From the NCBI GenBank assembly GCA_013138855.1, contig WTBX01000031.1:1-5846 (forward strand): DNA of 5,846 nucleotides. Reading direction: 5' to 3'. The position numbers were made by a program, and so were the translations under genes. Below are positions 1 to 5,760 of the stretch, piece after piece (the first letter of the stretch is position 1; the number at the start of each line of letters is the position of its first letter). Below the pieces are notes generated by a model that saw nothing but the letters and a program-made list of their open reading frames with translations, did no database searches and had not been told where the DNA came from. Source of the stretch: Methylococcaceae bacterium. Lineage in GTDB: Bacteria; Pseudomonadota; Gammaproteobacteria; Methylococcales; Methylomonadaceae.

Positions 1-84
1 GATTTTACCTATCCATTCGTTAATAAAATTAATAATATTGATGCAATATTGACTGATAAAAAGCAGGCGCGACATAAATTTTAA
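1..84 (+). CDS. Possible 3' end of an unidentified gene (partial)
   Basis: Frame 1 is open from the window edge for 27 codons and closes with TAA at 82-84. The readable tail ends in ILTDKKQARHKF. I do not recognise a family. In AT-rich DNA an open stretch this short can arise by chance, and no upstream sequence is available to test it. If real, the gene would converge on fxsA with about 90 bp between the two stop codons. The bases from 85 to 175 are AT-rich and show no convincing gene or terminator. Confidence 0.2.
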   Translation, partial: DFTYPFVNKINNIDAILTDKKQARHKF

Positions 85-175
85 TAAAAGGGAAAGATTT
101 TACAGGTGAATCTAAAAAGGTAAAAGATAAAAAACAAACTTTCTCCCCTTCAACTTTAATACACTGCTTCCTGAA

Positions 176-649
176 TTAATCTTCCCGTTTAAATTCACCG
201 TCTAACGCGCTATTTTCTGCTTTAGCTTGTTGAAAAGGAGAACCCGATCGCGCTTGAAGTAGATGGTTTTCGATCATATATTTAGCAAACGCTTTACGTA
301 TTTGAGGAATCAAGCAAGCAAAACCTAGCGCATCGGTAAAAAATCCTGGTGTTAACAATAACGCTCCGCCCACCAATAAAATAGGCCCTTCTATCATTTC
401 ATAGGCTGGCATTTCGCCTTTAGCCAGATTATCTTGAAAGCGTTTCCATGTTGCAAAACCTTGCTGCCTTAATAACCACGCGCCTAGTACCGCCGTAAAG
501 ACGACCAAAAAGATAGTAGGAAATACACCGACTATTCCCCCTAATTGTAATAATAAATAAATTTCAACAAAAGGAACGGTAAGGAAAAACAGAAAGATGA
601 TTTGTACAATTTTCATTTGAATGCTCATTATTTTAAGAATCTTTAACAT
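176..649 (-). CDS. fxsA: FxsA family inner-membrane protein
   Basis: Small integral membrane protein of the FxsA family. The E. coli member was named because its overproduction relieves F-plasmid exclusion of phage T7; its normal biochemical role is not established. Hydrophobic segments lie near residues 15-35, 40-60 and 88-115. The family-typical stretch LLLTPGFFTDALGF is at about 97-110, and the C-terminus ends in the usual charged LDGEFKRED. Length is 157 residues from the first ATG, against 158 in E. coli. The likelier start is Met12 (ATG read from 616), because MKIVQIIFLFFLT aligns with the normal FxsA N-terminus and the 11 residues before it look like extra sequence; that form has 146 residues. 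Neither start has a strong Shine-Dalgarno, though GAG lies shortly before Met12. The gene diverges from cutA and probably has its own promoter at 681-710. Family assignment is firm; the start is uncertain. Confidence 0.93.
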   Translation of the reverse strand: MLKILKIMSIQMKIVQIIFLFFLTVPFVEIYLLLQLGGIVGVFPTIFLVVFTAVLGAWLLRQQGFATWKRFQDNLAKGEMPAYEMIEGPILLVGGALLLTPGFFTDALGFACLIPQIRKAFAKYMIENHLLQARSGSPFQQAKAENSALDGEFKRED

Positions 650-680
650 AATATAAGGGCAAATTGTCGCGATTTCTAGG

Positions 681-710
681 ATAATATGCCGTTTTCAAAA
701 AACAGTTCAA
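681..710 (-). promoter_or_regulatory. Candidate sigma70 promoter for fxsA
   Basis: On the minus strand, TTGAAC (710 to 705; TTGA matches the -35 consensus) is followed after 18 nt by TATTAT (686 to 681; five of six -10 bases). Initiation would fall near 674, giving a leader of about 25 nt to the first ATG or about 58 nt to Met12. The same AT-rich core holds GATAAT (680-685) on the plus strand, which could serve as the cutA -10, so the two divergent promoters may overlap. No well-spaced -35 for cutA was found. Assigned by eye only. Confidence 0.4.
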
Positions 711-711
711 A

Positions 712-1038
712 ATGTCTTTAAATTATCAAATTATTTTCTGCACTTGTCCTGACCATAATAGTGCCAATGAAATTGCAACGCATTTGGTGACTGAAAAACT
801 GGCAGCTTGTGTCAATATTCTCCCCGCTGTCACTTCGGTTTACGAATGGCAAGGGAAGATTGAATCCGCCCAAGAACAATTACTACTTATTAAATCCCAC
901 GACGATTTTTATGCAAGAATTGAAACAGAAATAATCAACTTGCACCCCTATGAACTTCCAGAAGTCGTCGCAGTCCCTATGGAACACGCTTCTCCGCAAT
1001 ACCTTCAATGGATTAACTCATGCCTTTTGCCCGAATAA
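712..1038 (+). CDS. cutA: CutA1 divalent-cation tolerance protein
   Basis: CutA1 is a small trimeric protein with a ferredoxin-like, PII-like fold. In E. coli it was linked to copper and divalent-metal tolerance, although its exact function is debated. The 108 residues (E. coli has 112) carry the family hallmarks in order: CTCPD at 10-14, EKLAACVN at 28-35, SVYEWQGKIE at 42-51, LLLIKS at 57-62, and HPYELPEVVAVP at 78-89. His78 corresponds to the conserved HPY histidine, and Cys33 to the AAC cysteine proposed as a metal ligand in E. coli. No clear Shine-Dalgarno precedes the ATG; the upstream sequence is A-rich. The last codons overlap the start of dsbD by 19 bp, so the two genes are very probably co-transcribed and translationally coupled. 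In E. coli the same two loci were once named cutA1 and cutA2. No signal peptide is present, which implies a cytoplasmic protein. Confidence 0.95.
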   Translation: MSLNYQIIFCTCPDHNSANEIATHLVTEKLAACVNILPAVTSVYEWQGKIESAQEQLLLIKSHDDFYARIETEIINLHPYELPEVVAVPMEHASPQYLQWINSCLLPE

Positions 1039-3260
1039 TTTTTTTTTACCTTTTACTACTGCTATCGCCATTATTTGCCGTAGCTGATGAACCGCAATTA
1101 TTACCGCCCGACGAAGCCTTTAAAGTCTCTGCCAATATTGTTAATGACAATGTGGAGTTATCGTTTCAAATTGCCGAAGGCTATTATCTATACCAACACC
1201 GTTTTTCAGCAAAGTCACAAACCGCTGATGTAAGTCTAGGGGAAATGTCATTTCCTCAAGGAAAAGCAAAGCGTGACGAGGCTTTTGGCGATGTCATTAT
1301 TTATAGAAACGCCGTCACCATCCCAAGCTCTATCACAAACCCTCAAAATAAAAACGCACTAGAATTACAAGTAAACTATCAAGGCTGTGCTGATATAGGT
1401 GTTTGTTATCCTCCACAGAAAAAAGTATTAAATTTAACCTTAGCCTCAGCCGCGACCATAAAAAGCAAAACTATTGACCCTGTTAAACAAATCGTTTCGG
1501 GATTCAAAGGATTTACAGCGGGCTTATTTGAAGATGAATTATTACCTGCTGAGGAAGCCTTTCAATTTTTTGCTACGGTAAAAAATGAAAACAGCTTGCA
1601 GTTAAACTGGATGATTGCTGACGGTTATTATTTATATAAAGAAAAAGTCAAACTGCGTTTAATCGACAGCCAAAATGTAGAGTTAGGAACCTATGAGATC
1701 CCTCATGGTGAGCCGACTCATGACGAAGCCTTTGGGAAGGTTGAAATTTTTCATCATGAATTAAAATTTGATGTTGCCTTATTACGCAAAACCACTAATG
1801 CAGAAACCATTGTTTTAGAAGCGGACTTTCAGGGCTGTGCTGATAGAGGCGTTTGTTATCCACCGATGACAAAGCAAATATCTCTAAATCTACCTGTTGC
1901 CAAGCAAATAACACCAACAGTTAAAGCCACTACCGTTAATGCAACTCCTCTTGTATCTGAACAAAACCAAATTGCTAACGCCTTACAAAAAGATACTTTA
2001 CCACTCACGCTATTAAGTTTTTTTGGCTTTGGTTTATTACTTTCATTAACTCCTTGCATCTTTCCAATGATTCCGATTTTATCGGGCATTATTGTGGGTC
2101 AAGGAAAAAATATCACCACTAAAAAAGCTTTTTTATTATCGCTTGCTTATGTCGTTGCCTCCGCTCTGACCTACACAGTATTCGGCATATTAGCCGCGCT
2201 TTTCGGCAGTAACTTACAAGCCGCATTCCAACAAACATGGGTGATTGCCCTATTTAGCAGCATCTTTATTTTATTATCGCTGTCCATGTTTGGTTTTTAT
2301 CATTTGGAACTTCCTAAAAGCCTGCAAGCAAAGCTCCATGATTCCAGTGATAAACACCGTGAGGGCTCTTATTTAGGCGCGGGAATTATGGGGGCGTTAT
2401 CATCTCTTATCGTAGGCCCTTGTGTTGCAGCACCTCTAGCAGGCGCATTAATTTATATAGGACAATCAGGTGATGTTGTTCTCGGTGGTTCAGCCTTATT
2501 TGTAATGGGCTTAGGCATGGGCGCACCCTTATTAATTGTGGGAGCATCTGCGGGTAAATTATTACCTAAAGCAGGACACTGGTTAAACTCAACAAAAGCC
2601 GTCTTTGGCGTAATCATGTTGGCGGTCGCTTTATGGATGCTAGAACGCATCTTACCTGCAACCATCATCATGCTGTTATGGGCAATCTTATTTATCATTT
2701 CCTCAATCTACCTACATGCCATTGAAGCCTTGCCACCAGAATGCAGCGGCTGGCGAAAACTGTGGAAAGGTTTTGGATTGGTTCTGTTAATTTACGGTGT
2801 TTTACTCTTAGTCGGAGTCAGTGCAGGTAACACTAACCCTTTAAAACCTTTGCAAGGCATAGGCGTTGCCAATGCTGCCGCCCACAAAGAAGGGCTTAAA
2901 TTTGAGCATATCAATTCCTTAGCAGAATTAAATACCCAAATTGAAAAAGCCAGTGCTAACGGTCAATGGGTAATGTTCGATTTTTATGCCGATTGGTGTA
3001 TTTCCTGCAAAGAAATGGAAGCTTTCACCTTTACCGATCCAAAAGTAAAACAACGCCTTAAGAATGTTGTCCTCTTGCAAGTTGATGTCACTAAAAATTC
3101 TGAACTTGATAAAGAATTATTAAGCCATTTCAATTTAATCGGCCCTCCCGCTATTTTATTTTTTGGAATCGATAAAAAAGAACATTCACAATATCGCGTC
3201 ATTGGTTATCAAGACACGGCGACATTTTTAGCTGGAATTGAATCAATGGGAACAATCTAG
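1020..3260 (+). CDS. dsbD: Thiol:disulfide interchange protein DsbD with duplicated N-terminal domain
   Basis: Inner-membrane reductase that moves electrons from cytoplasmic thioredoxin to periplasmic thioredoxin-fold proteins such as DsbC, DsbG and CcmG/TlpA types. Domains in order: signal peptide 1-22 (likely cleavage after AVA); alpha domain 1, about 27-140, with Cys123 and Cys129 in QGCADIGVCYPP; alpha domain 2, about 174-292, with Cys273 and Cys279 in QGCADRGVCYPP; about eight membrane helices between 327 and 602 with Cys346 (TPCIFP) and Cys468 (GPCVAAP), 122 residues apart exactly as in E. coli (163 and 285); and a C-terminal thioredoxin domain, about 622-746, with WCISC (Cys660, Cys663) and cis-proline in GPPA (Pro710). 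All three redox centres are intact. The oddity is the second alpha domain, which makes the protein about 180 residues longer than E. coli DsbD. Each alpha copy also keeps a DEAFG segment (86-90 and 235-239) matching the DEFYG cap of E. coli. The start lies inside cutA, with TGGA about 8 nt upstream, consistent with translational coupling. Confidence 0.96.
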   Translation: MPFARIIFFYLLLLLSPLFAVADEPQLLPPDEAFKVSANIVNDNVELSFQIAEGYYLYQHRFSAKSQTADVSLGEMSFPQGKAKRDEAFGDVIIYRNAVTIPSSITNPQNKNALELQVNYQGCADIGVCYPPQKKVLNLTLASAATIKSKTIDPVKQIVSGFKGFTAGLFEDELLPAEEAFQFFATVKNENSLQLNWMIADGYYLYKEKVKLRLIDSQNVELGTYEIPHGEPTHDEAFGKVEIFHHELKFDVALLRKTTNAETIVLEADFQGCADRGVCYPPMTKQISLNLPVAKQITPTVKATTVNATPLVSEQNQIANALQKDTLPLTLLSFFGFGLLLSLTPCIFPMIPILSGIIVGQGKNITTKKAFLLSLAYVVASALTYTVFGILAALFGSNLQAAFQQTWVIALFSSIFILLSLSMFGFYHLELPKSLQAKLHDSSDKHREGSYLGAGIMGALSSLIVGPCVAAPLAGALIYIGQSGDVVLGGSALFVMGLGMGAPLLIVGASAGKLLPKAGHWLNSTKAVFGVIMLAVALWMLERILPATIIMLLWAILFIISSIYLHAIEALPPECSGWRKLWKGFGLVLLIYGVLLLVGVSAGNTNPLKPLQGIGVANAAAHKEGLKFEHINSLAELNTQIEKASANGQWVMFDFYADWCISCKEMEAFTFTDPKVKQRLKNVVLLQVDVTKNSELDKELLSHFNLIGPPAILFFGIDKKEHSQYRVIGYQDTATFLAGIESMGTI

Positions 3261-3277
3261 CACCTACTTTAAAACAC

Positions 3278-3406
3278 GGAGACGCGACTTTTAGTCGCGC
3301 ACGAGACTTAAAAACCTCATTAAAATCTATAAATTTAAAGAGGTTAAAATAAACTCATTTTAAAATTTATGCCCAAACTTCGTGCGCGACTAAAAGTCGC
3401 GCCTCC
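3278..3406. repeat. BIME-like pair of inverted REP-type hairpins
   Basis: Two 27-nt sequences, 3278-3304 and 3380-3406, are reverse complements of each other with one mismatch (A3282 against the G pairing at 3402). They are separated by 75 AT-rich bases. Each is itself a hairpin. The left one has CGCGACT (3283-3289), loop TTT, AGTCGCG (3293-3299). The right one has GCGCGACT (3384-3391), loop AAA, AGTCGCGC (3395-3402). The outer ends read GGAG and the inner ends CACGA. Two palindromic units in opposite orientation match the layout of bacterial interspersed mosaic elements spread by REP-associated (RAYT) transposases; no such transposase is in this window. Neither hairpin is followed by a T-run, so they are not typical intrinsic terminators. 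The paired element could still form a long cruciform or an mRNA stem that shields the dsbD transcript end. The spacer also has a minor stem, AACCTC (3313-3318) with GAGGTT (3340-3345). Confidence 0.8.
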
Positions 3407-3449
3407 AATACCCTGAAATTTAAAGTAGATAAACAATCTAAACGTTTTT

Positions 3450-3962
3450 ATGAAACAAAATATTATTATCATAGTTGTTGCATTGATTGCTTTAGCAGGA
3501 GGCATAACGGTGCAGCGGCTTCATTATTCGCAAACAACAAATACCGCGAGTTTGTTAAAAACAACTCTGCCTGATTTAAACGGTCAAATGCAGAGCCTGT
3601 CAAAATGGCAGGGGAAAATTTTAATTATTAATTTTTGGGCGACGTGGTGTCCTCCCTGTTTAAAAGAAATTCCTGACTTTATTCAGCTACAAGAACAATA
3701 TCGCGATAAAAATGTACAGTTTGTCGGCATTGCCATAGAAGAAGAGCAAGCCGTTGCTGAATATTATAAAAAAGTAAACATTAATTACCCCATCTTAATA
3801 GCAGGCAATGCTGGAACCAATCTTGCGAGACAATGGGGAAATAGTATTGATGCCGTACCATTTACTGTGATACTTAACCCAAAAGGTGAAATTATTCATC
3901 GGCAAATGGGAGAATTAAGTAAAATTGAACTAACAAAACTAATTCAACCATTATTAAAGTAA
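3450..3962 (+). CDS. Membrane-anchored TlpA/ResA-type thioredoxin-like protein
   Basis: Periplasmic thiol-disulfide oxidoreductase of the TlpA/ResA/CcmG group (AhpC-TSA/Redoxin fold). A hydrophobic N-terminal segment at 4-20 (IIIIVVALIALAGG) probably acts as an uncleaved anchor. The redox motif WCPPC gives Cys67 and Cys70 within INFWATWCPPC; the cis-proline is Pro137 in AVPFTV; and NPKGEI at 143-148 is the usual beta-hairpin of the family. The 170-residue length is typical. Such proteins act mostly as reductants, in cytochrome c maturation, for copper sites such as Cu-A, or for other periplasmic cysteines, and many receive electrons from DsbD. Position next to dsbD supports that role here. 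No cytochrome c maturation genes lie in the window, so I do not call it CcmG. There is no evident Shine-Dalgarno before the ATG and no clear promoter in the preceding 43 bp; read-through from dsbD across the hairpin pair is possible. The client is unknown. Confidence 0.9.
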   Translation: MKQNIIIIVVALIALAGGITVQRLHYSQTTNTASLLKTTLPDLNGQMQSLSKWQGKILIINFWATWCPPCLKEIPDFIQLQEQYRDKNVQFVGIAIEEEQAVAEYYKKVNINYPILIAGNAGTNLARQWGNSIDAVPFTVILNPKGEIIHRQMGELSKIELTKLIQPLLK

Positions 3963-3972
3963 CAACTATAAT
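3943..3972 (+). promoter_or_regulatory. Weak candidate promoter behind the tlpA-like gene
   Basis: A perfect -10 hexamer TATAAT lies at 3967-3972, just after the tlpA-like stop codon. The best -35 at suitable distance is the poor TTCAAC (3943-3948, 18 nt spacing). If used, it would give the L,D-transpeptidase mRNA a leader of about 155 nt. The candidate at 4057-4084 is better. Confidence 0.2.
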
Positions 3973-4056
3973 AAAAACAGTTTTCAACTTAAACACAGGC
4001 AATATCTCCTCACAGGTAACTCGTAAAAACAACTTACCCTAATGATTCCCGCACAC

Positions 4057-4084
4057 TTTACATCACTACGTCAGAATTCATAAT
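4057..4084 (+). promoter_or_regulatory. Candidate sigma70 promoter for the L,D-transpeptidase gene
   Basis: TTTACA at 4057-4062 (five of six -35 bases) and CATAAT at 4079-4084 (five of six -10 bases) are 16 nt apart. This predicts initiation near 4091 and a leader of about 46 nt before the ATG at 4137. It suggests that the transpeptidase is transcribed independently of the dsbD and tlpA-like genes. Confidence 0.5.
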
Positions 4085-4136
4085 AGGAACGAGGAGATAA
4101 CAACGCATCAAAATACAAAAAAATCGTAAAAAAACA

Positions 4137-5621
4137 ATGTATTTAAACCTAAAAAAAACACCCTCCTTAGCAACGCTTTTTCGCAACGCGACTATCACCT
4201 CGATACTCTTTATCAGCGGTTGCCAATACCTGCCTTCATTCAAAGACACGCCTGCTAATTTATATAACCCCGCTAGCTTATCAAAACATCATTTTTCCCT
4301 AGCGACTAATCAAACCTTAGTTGGAACAATGGCGGCAATACAGTCGCGCGAAAATGATACTCTGCCTGATATAGCACGACATTTTGGTTTGGGTTATAAC
4401 GATATTGTGATTGCAAACCCGCATTTAGAACCTTGGGTGTTAAAGCCAAAAACTAAAGTTCTGCTTCCTATGCGTTTTACCTTGCCTGATGCCCCGCTAA
4501 AAGGCATTGTCTTAAACCTTGCTAATATGCGTTTATTTCATTTTCCAAAAAATCAACCTAATTTAGTGATTACCTACCCTGTGGGTATCGGTAGACAAGG
4601 CTGGAACACACCAACAGCATTAACTAAAATCATCGCCAAGAAAAAAAATCCAACGTGGACACCACCCGCGTCTATCCGCCGAGAACATGCAAAAAAAGGT
4701 AATGTGTTACCTGCCGTAATAAAAGCAGGGCCTAACAATCCTTTAGGTGATTATGCAATGCGCCTATCATTGCCTAACTATTTAATTCACGGAACAAATA
4801 AACCTTATGGGGTAGGAATGCAAATCAGCCACGGTTGCATAAGACTCTACCCTGAAAACATTGAAGCGTTATTTAACGCAACACCTGTTGGAACTCAGGT
4901 AAGAATTGTTGAGCAGCCATATCTATTAGGCTGGGATCAAAATATGTTATTTTTAGAGGCGCATAAGCCTCTGCAAAAAAACAAAAATTTTAAAAAACCT
5001 TTGTACGCTCGTCTAAAGCAATTAAACACCCAATATAAGTTGGTATTTGACTGGGAAAAGATTGAACAAATCATACGCCGTGCAAACGGTATTCCTGTTC
5101 CTATTTTAATGCGCACCGCAACTTTTGAACAAATAGCGACGAGTGCAATTCCGCTCTCTCATCCTAATTATTTATACGGCCAGACCCAAATAAAACCTTT
5201 AAACAATAAAGATTGGGCAATTATGGTCGCAAGCTTAACGGATGAAAAAGCAGCACGTAAGCTAACGGCATTGCTAAATCATCAAAGCCCCCCCATTCCT
5301 AGTCGTGTTGTAGAAAAAGAAGACAGACTCTATGTCATGTCGGGGCCTTTTGCCAATAAAAAAGAAGTTAATTCAACCTTAGACCGAATTTGGCGAGACT
5401 TTCAAATCAACGGCACCGCAAGACAACCCTACAGAACAACAGCAACGACCACTTCAAATCTTAATGCCCCCCCTAGGTTAGATGAGCCTCCAAGATTGGA
5501 TTCTCCGCCAAGACTGGATCAACCCCCAAGATTATATCAGTCTCCTAACCTTTATTCAGAGCCGCCTCAATTAAATGACAGCCCTGATGAAAAATCATTT
5601 TTTGACGAGTGGTTTGATTAA
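4137..5621 (+). CDS. Lipoprotein L,D-transpeptidase (YkuD/ErfK type) with LysM-like and SPOR-like domains
   Basis: Periplasmic peptidoglycan enzyme that forms 3-3 cross-links or attaches partners to the stem peptide. Order of parts: basic N-terminus and hydrophobic stretch with lipobox FISGC, giving lipid-modified Cys29 followed by Gln30 (outer-membrane sorting likely); a LysM-like segment at about 62-112 (NDTLPDIARHFG, NDIVIANPHL, LLPMRF); the YkuD catalytic domain at about 122-258 with His218 in IHGTNKP and the nucleophile Cys234 in SHGCIRLYPE; a linker at about 260-355; a SPOR-like segment at about 358-428 (WAIMVASLTDEKAA, RLYVMSGPFANKKEV), a fold that binds denuded septal glycan; then a proline-rich hexapeptide repeat tail and an acidic end. 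Closest E. coli relatives in layout are ErfK/YbiS-type enzymes, which are shorter and lack SPOR. The protein has only two cysteines, 29 and 234. There is no Shine-Dalgarno next to the ATG; GAGGAG lies 41-46 nt upstream. The function class is firm; the SPOR call is by pattern only. Confidence 0.92.
   Translation: MYLNLKKTPSLATLFRNATITSILFISGCQYLPSFKDTPANLYNPASLSKHHFSLATNQTLVGTMAAIQSRENDTLPDIARHFGLGYNDIVIANPHLEPWVLKPKTKVLLPMRFTLPDAPLKGIVLNLANMRLFHFPKNQPNLVITYPVGIGRQGWNTPTALTKIIAKKKNPTWTPPASIRREHAKKGNVLPAVIKAGPNNPLGDYAMRLSLPNYLIHGTNKPYGVGMQISHGCIRLYPENIEALFNATPVGTQVRIVEQPYLLGWDQNMLFLEAHKPLQKNKNFKKPLYARLKQLNTQYKLVFDWEKIEQIIRRANGIPVPILMRTATFEQIATSAIPLSHPNYLYGQTQIKPLNNKDWAIMVASLTDEKAARKLTALLNHQSPPIPSRVVEKEDRLYVMSGPFANKKEVNSTLDRIWRDFQINGTARQPYRTTATTTSNLNAPPRLDEPPRLDSPPRLDQPPRLYQSPNLYSEPPQLNDSPDEKSFFDEWFD
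5469..5540 (+). repeat. Tandem PPRL(D/Y)x hexapeptide repeats in the transpeptidase tail
   Basis: Residues 445-468 are four consecutive hexapeptides: PPRLDE, PPRLDS, PPRLDQ, PPRLYQ. Degenerate units follow (SPNLYS, then PPQLND). The DNA period is 18 nt. The copies differ at synonymous sites: Leu is TTA, TTG, CTG, TTA, and the first Pro is CCC, CCT, CCG, CCC. This points to an old repeat kept at the protein level rather than a recent DNA duplication. The tail lies after the SPOR-like segment and is probably an extended flexible arm. Confidence 0.85.
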
Positions 5622-5643
5622 AAAATGAGCTGCCTTCATTTTT
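5621..5643 (+). terminator. Weak candidate terminator after the transpeptidase gene
   Basis: AAAAATGA (5621-5628) pairs with TCATTTTT (5636-5643) across a 7-nt loop, starting at the last base of the stop codon. The stem has only two G/C pairs, and its own 3' side supplies the T-run. It has the A-stem-T form of a bidirectional intrinsic terminator but would be unstable. Confidence 0.3.
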
Positions 5644-5661
5644 CGGTTTACAGTTTAAATC

Positions 5662-5695
5662 GGAGTCCAATAGCTTTAGCTATTGGCGAGTCACG
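5662..5695. repeat. REP-like hairpin repeat, CCAATAGCT type
   Basis: CCAATAGCT (5667-5675) and AGCTATTGG (5678-5686) form a perfect 9-bp stem around TT. The unit is preceded by GGAG (5662-5665) and followed by CGAGT and then CACGA (5692-5696). A second partial copy of the arm, TAGCTAAAG at 5700-5708, is the reverse complement of 5674-5682 and could pair with it instead. No T-run follows. The form fits an intergenic REP or short palindromic element. Copy number in the genome is unknown from this window. Confidence 0.6.
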
Positions 5696-5760
5696 AAAAT
5701 AGCTAAAGAACGTGCATGAAATAACTTGAGCAACTTTATTTAAAATAAATAAGCGGTTTT

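Noticed and set aside
95..113. AGATT/AATCT hairpin as a terminator for fxsA
   Set aside because: The stem is five A/T-dominated pairs with a 9-nt loop, and the T-rich sequence after it on the minus strand is broken by CCC; too weak to call.
664..685. TTGTCG (664-669) and GATAAT (680-685) as a cutA promoter
   Set aside because: The spacing is only 10 nt, far from the usual 16-18, so I kept only the -10 as a possibility and did not list a promoter.
1856..2089. Antisense open frame of 77 codons inside dsbD
   Set aside because: It lies opposite strongly conserved DsbD sequence, has no recognisable protein features and is explained as a shadow of dsbD. The same applies to antisense frames at 2453-2698 and 2984-3202.
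3278..3304. Left CGCGACT hairpin as the dsbD intrinsic terminator
   Set aside because: The stem is followed by CACGAG rather than a T-run, and a near-perfect inverted copy exists 75 bp away, which fits a REP pair better.
3450..3962. Naming the thioredoxin-like gene ccmG, resA or tlpA
   Set aside because: The WCPPC motif and fold are shared by all these subgroups, and no cytochrome c maturation or oxidase genes are present to decide among them.
4058..4249. Minus-strand open frame of 63 codons across the transpeptidase promoter and N-terminus
   Set aside because: It has no family resemblance and no ribosome binding site, and it overlaps a better supported promoter and signal peptide on the other strand.
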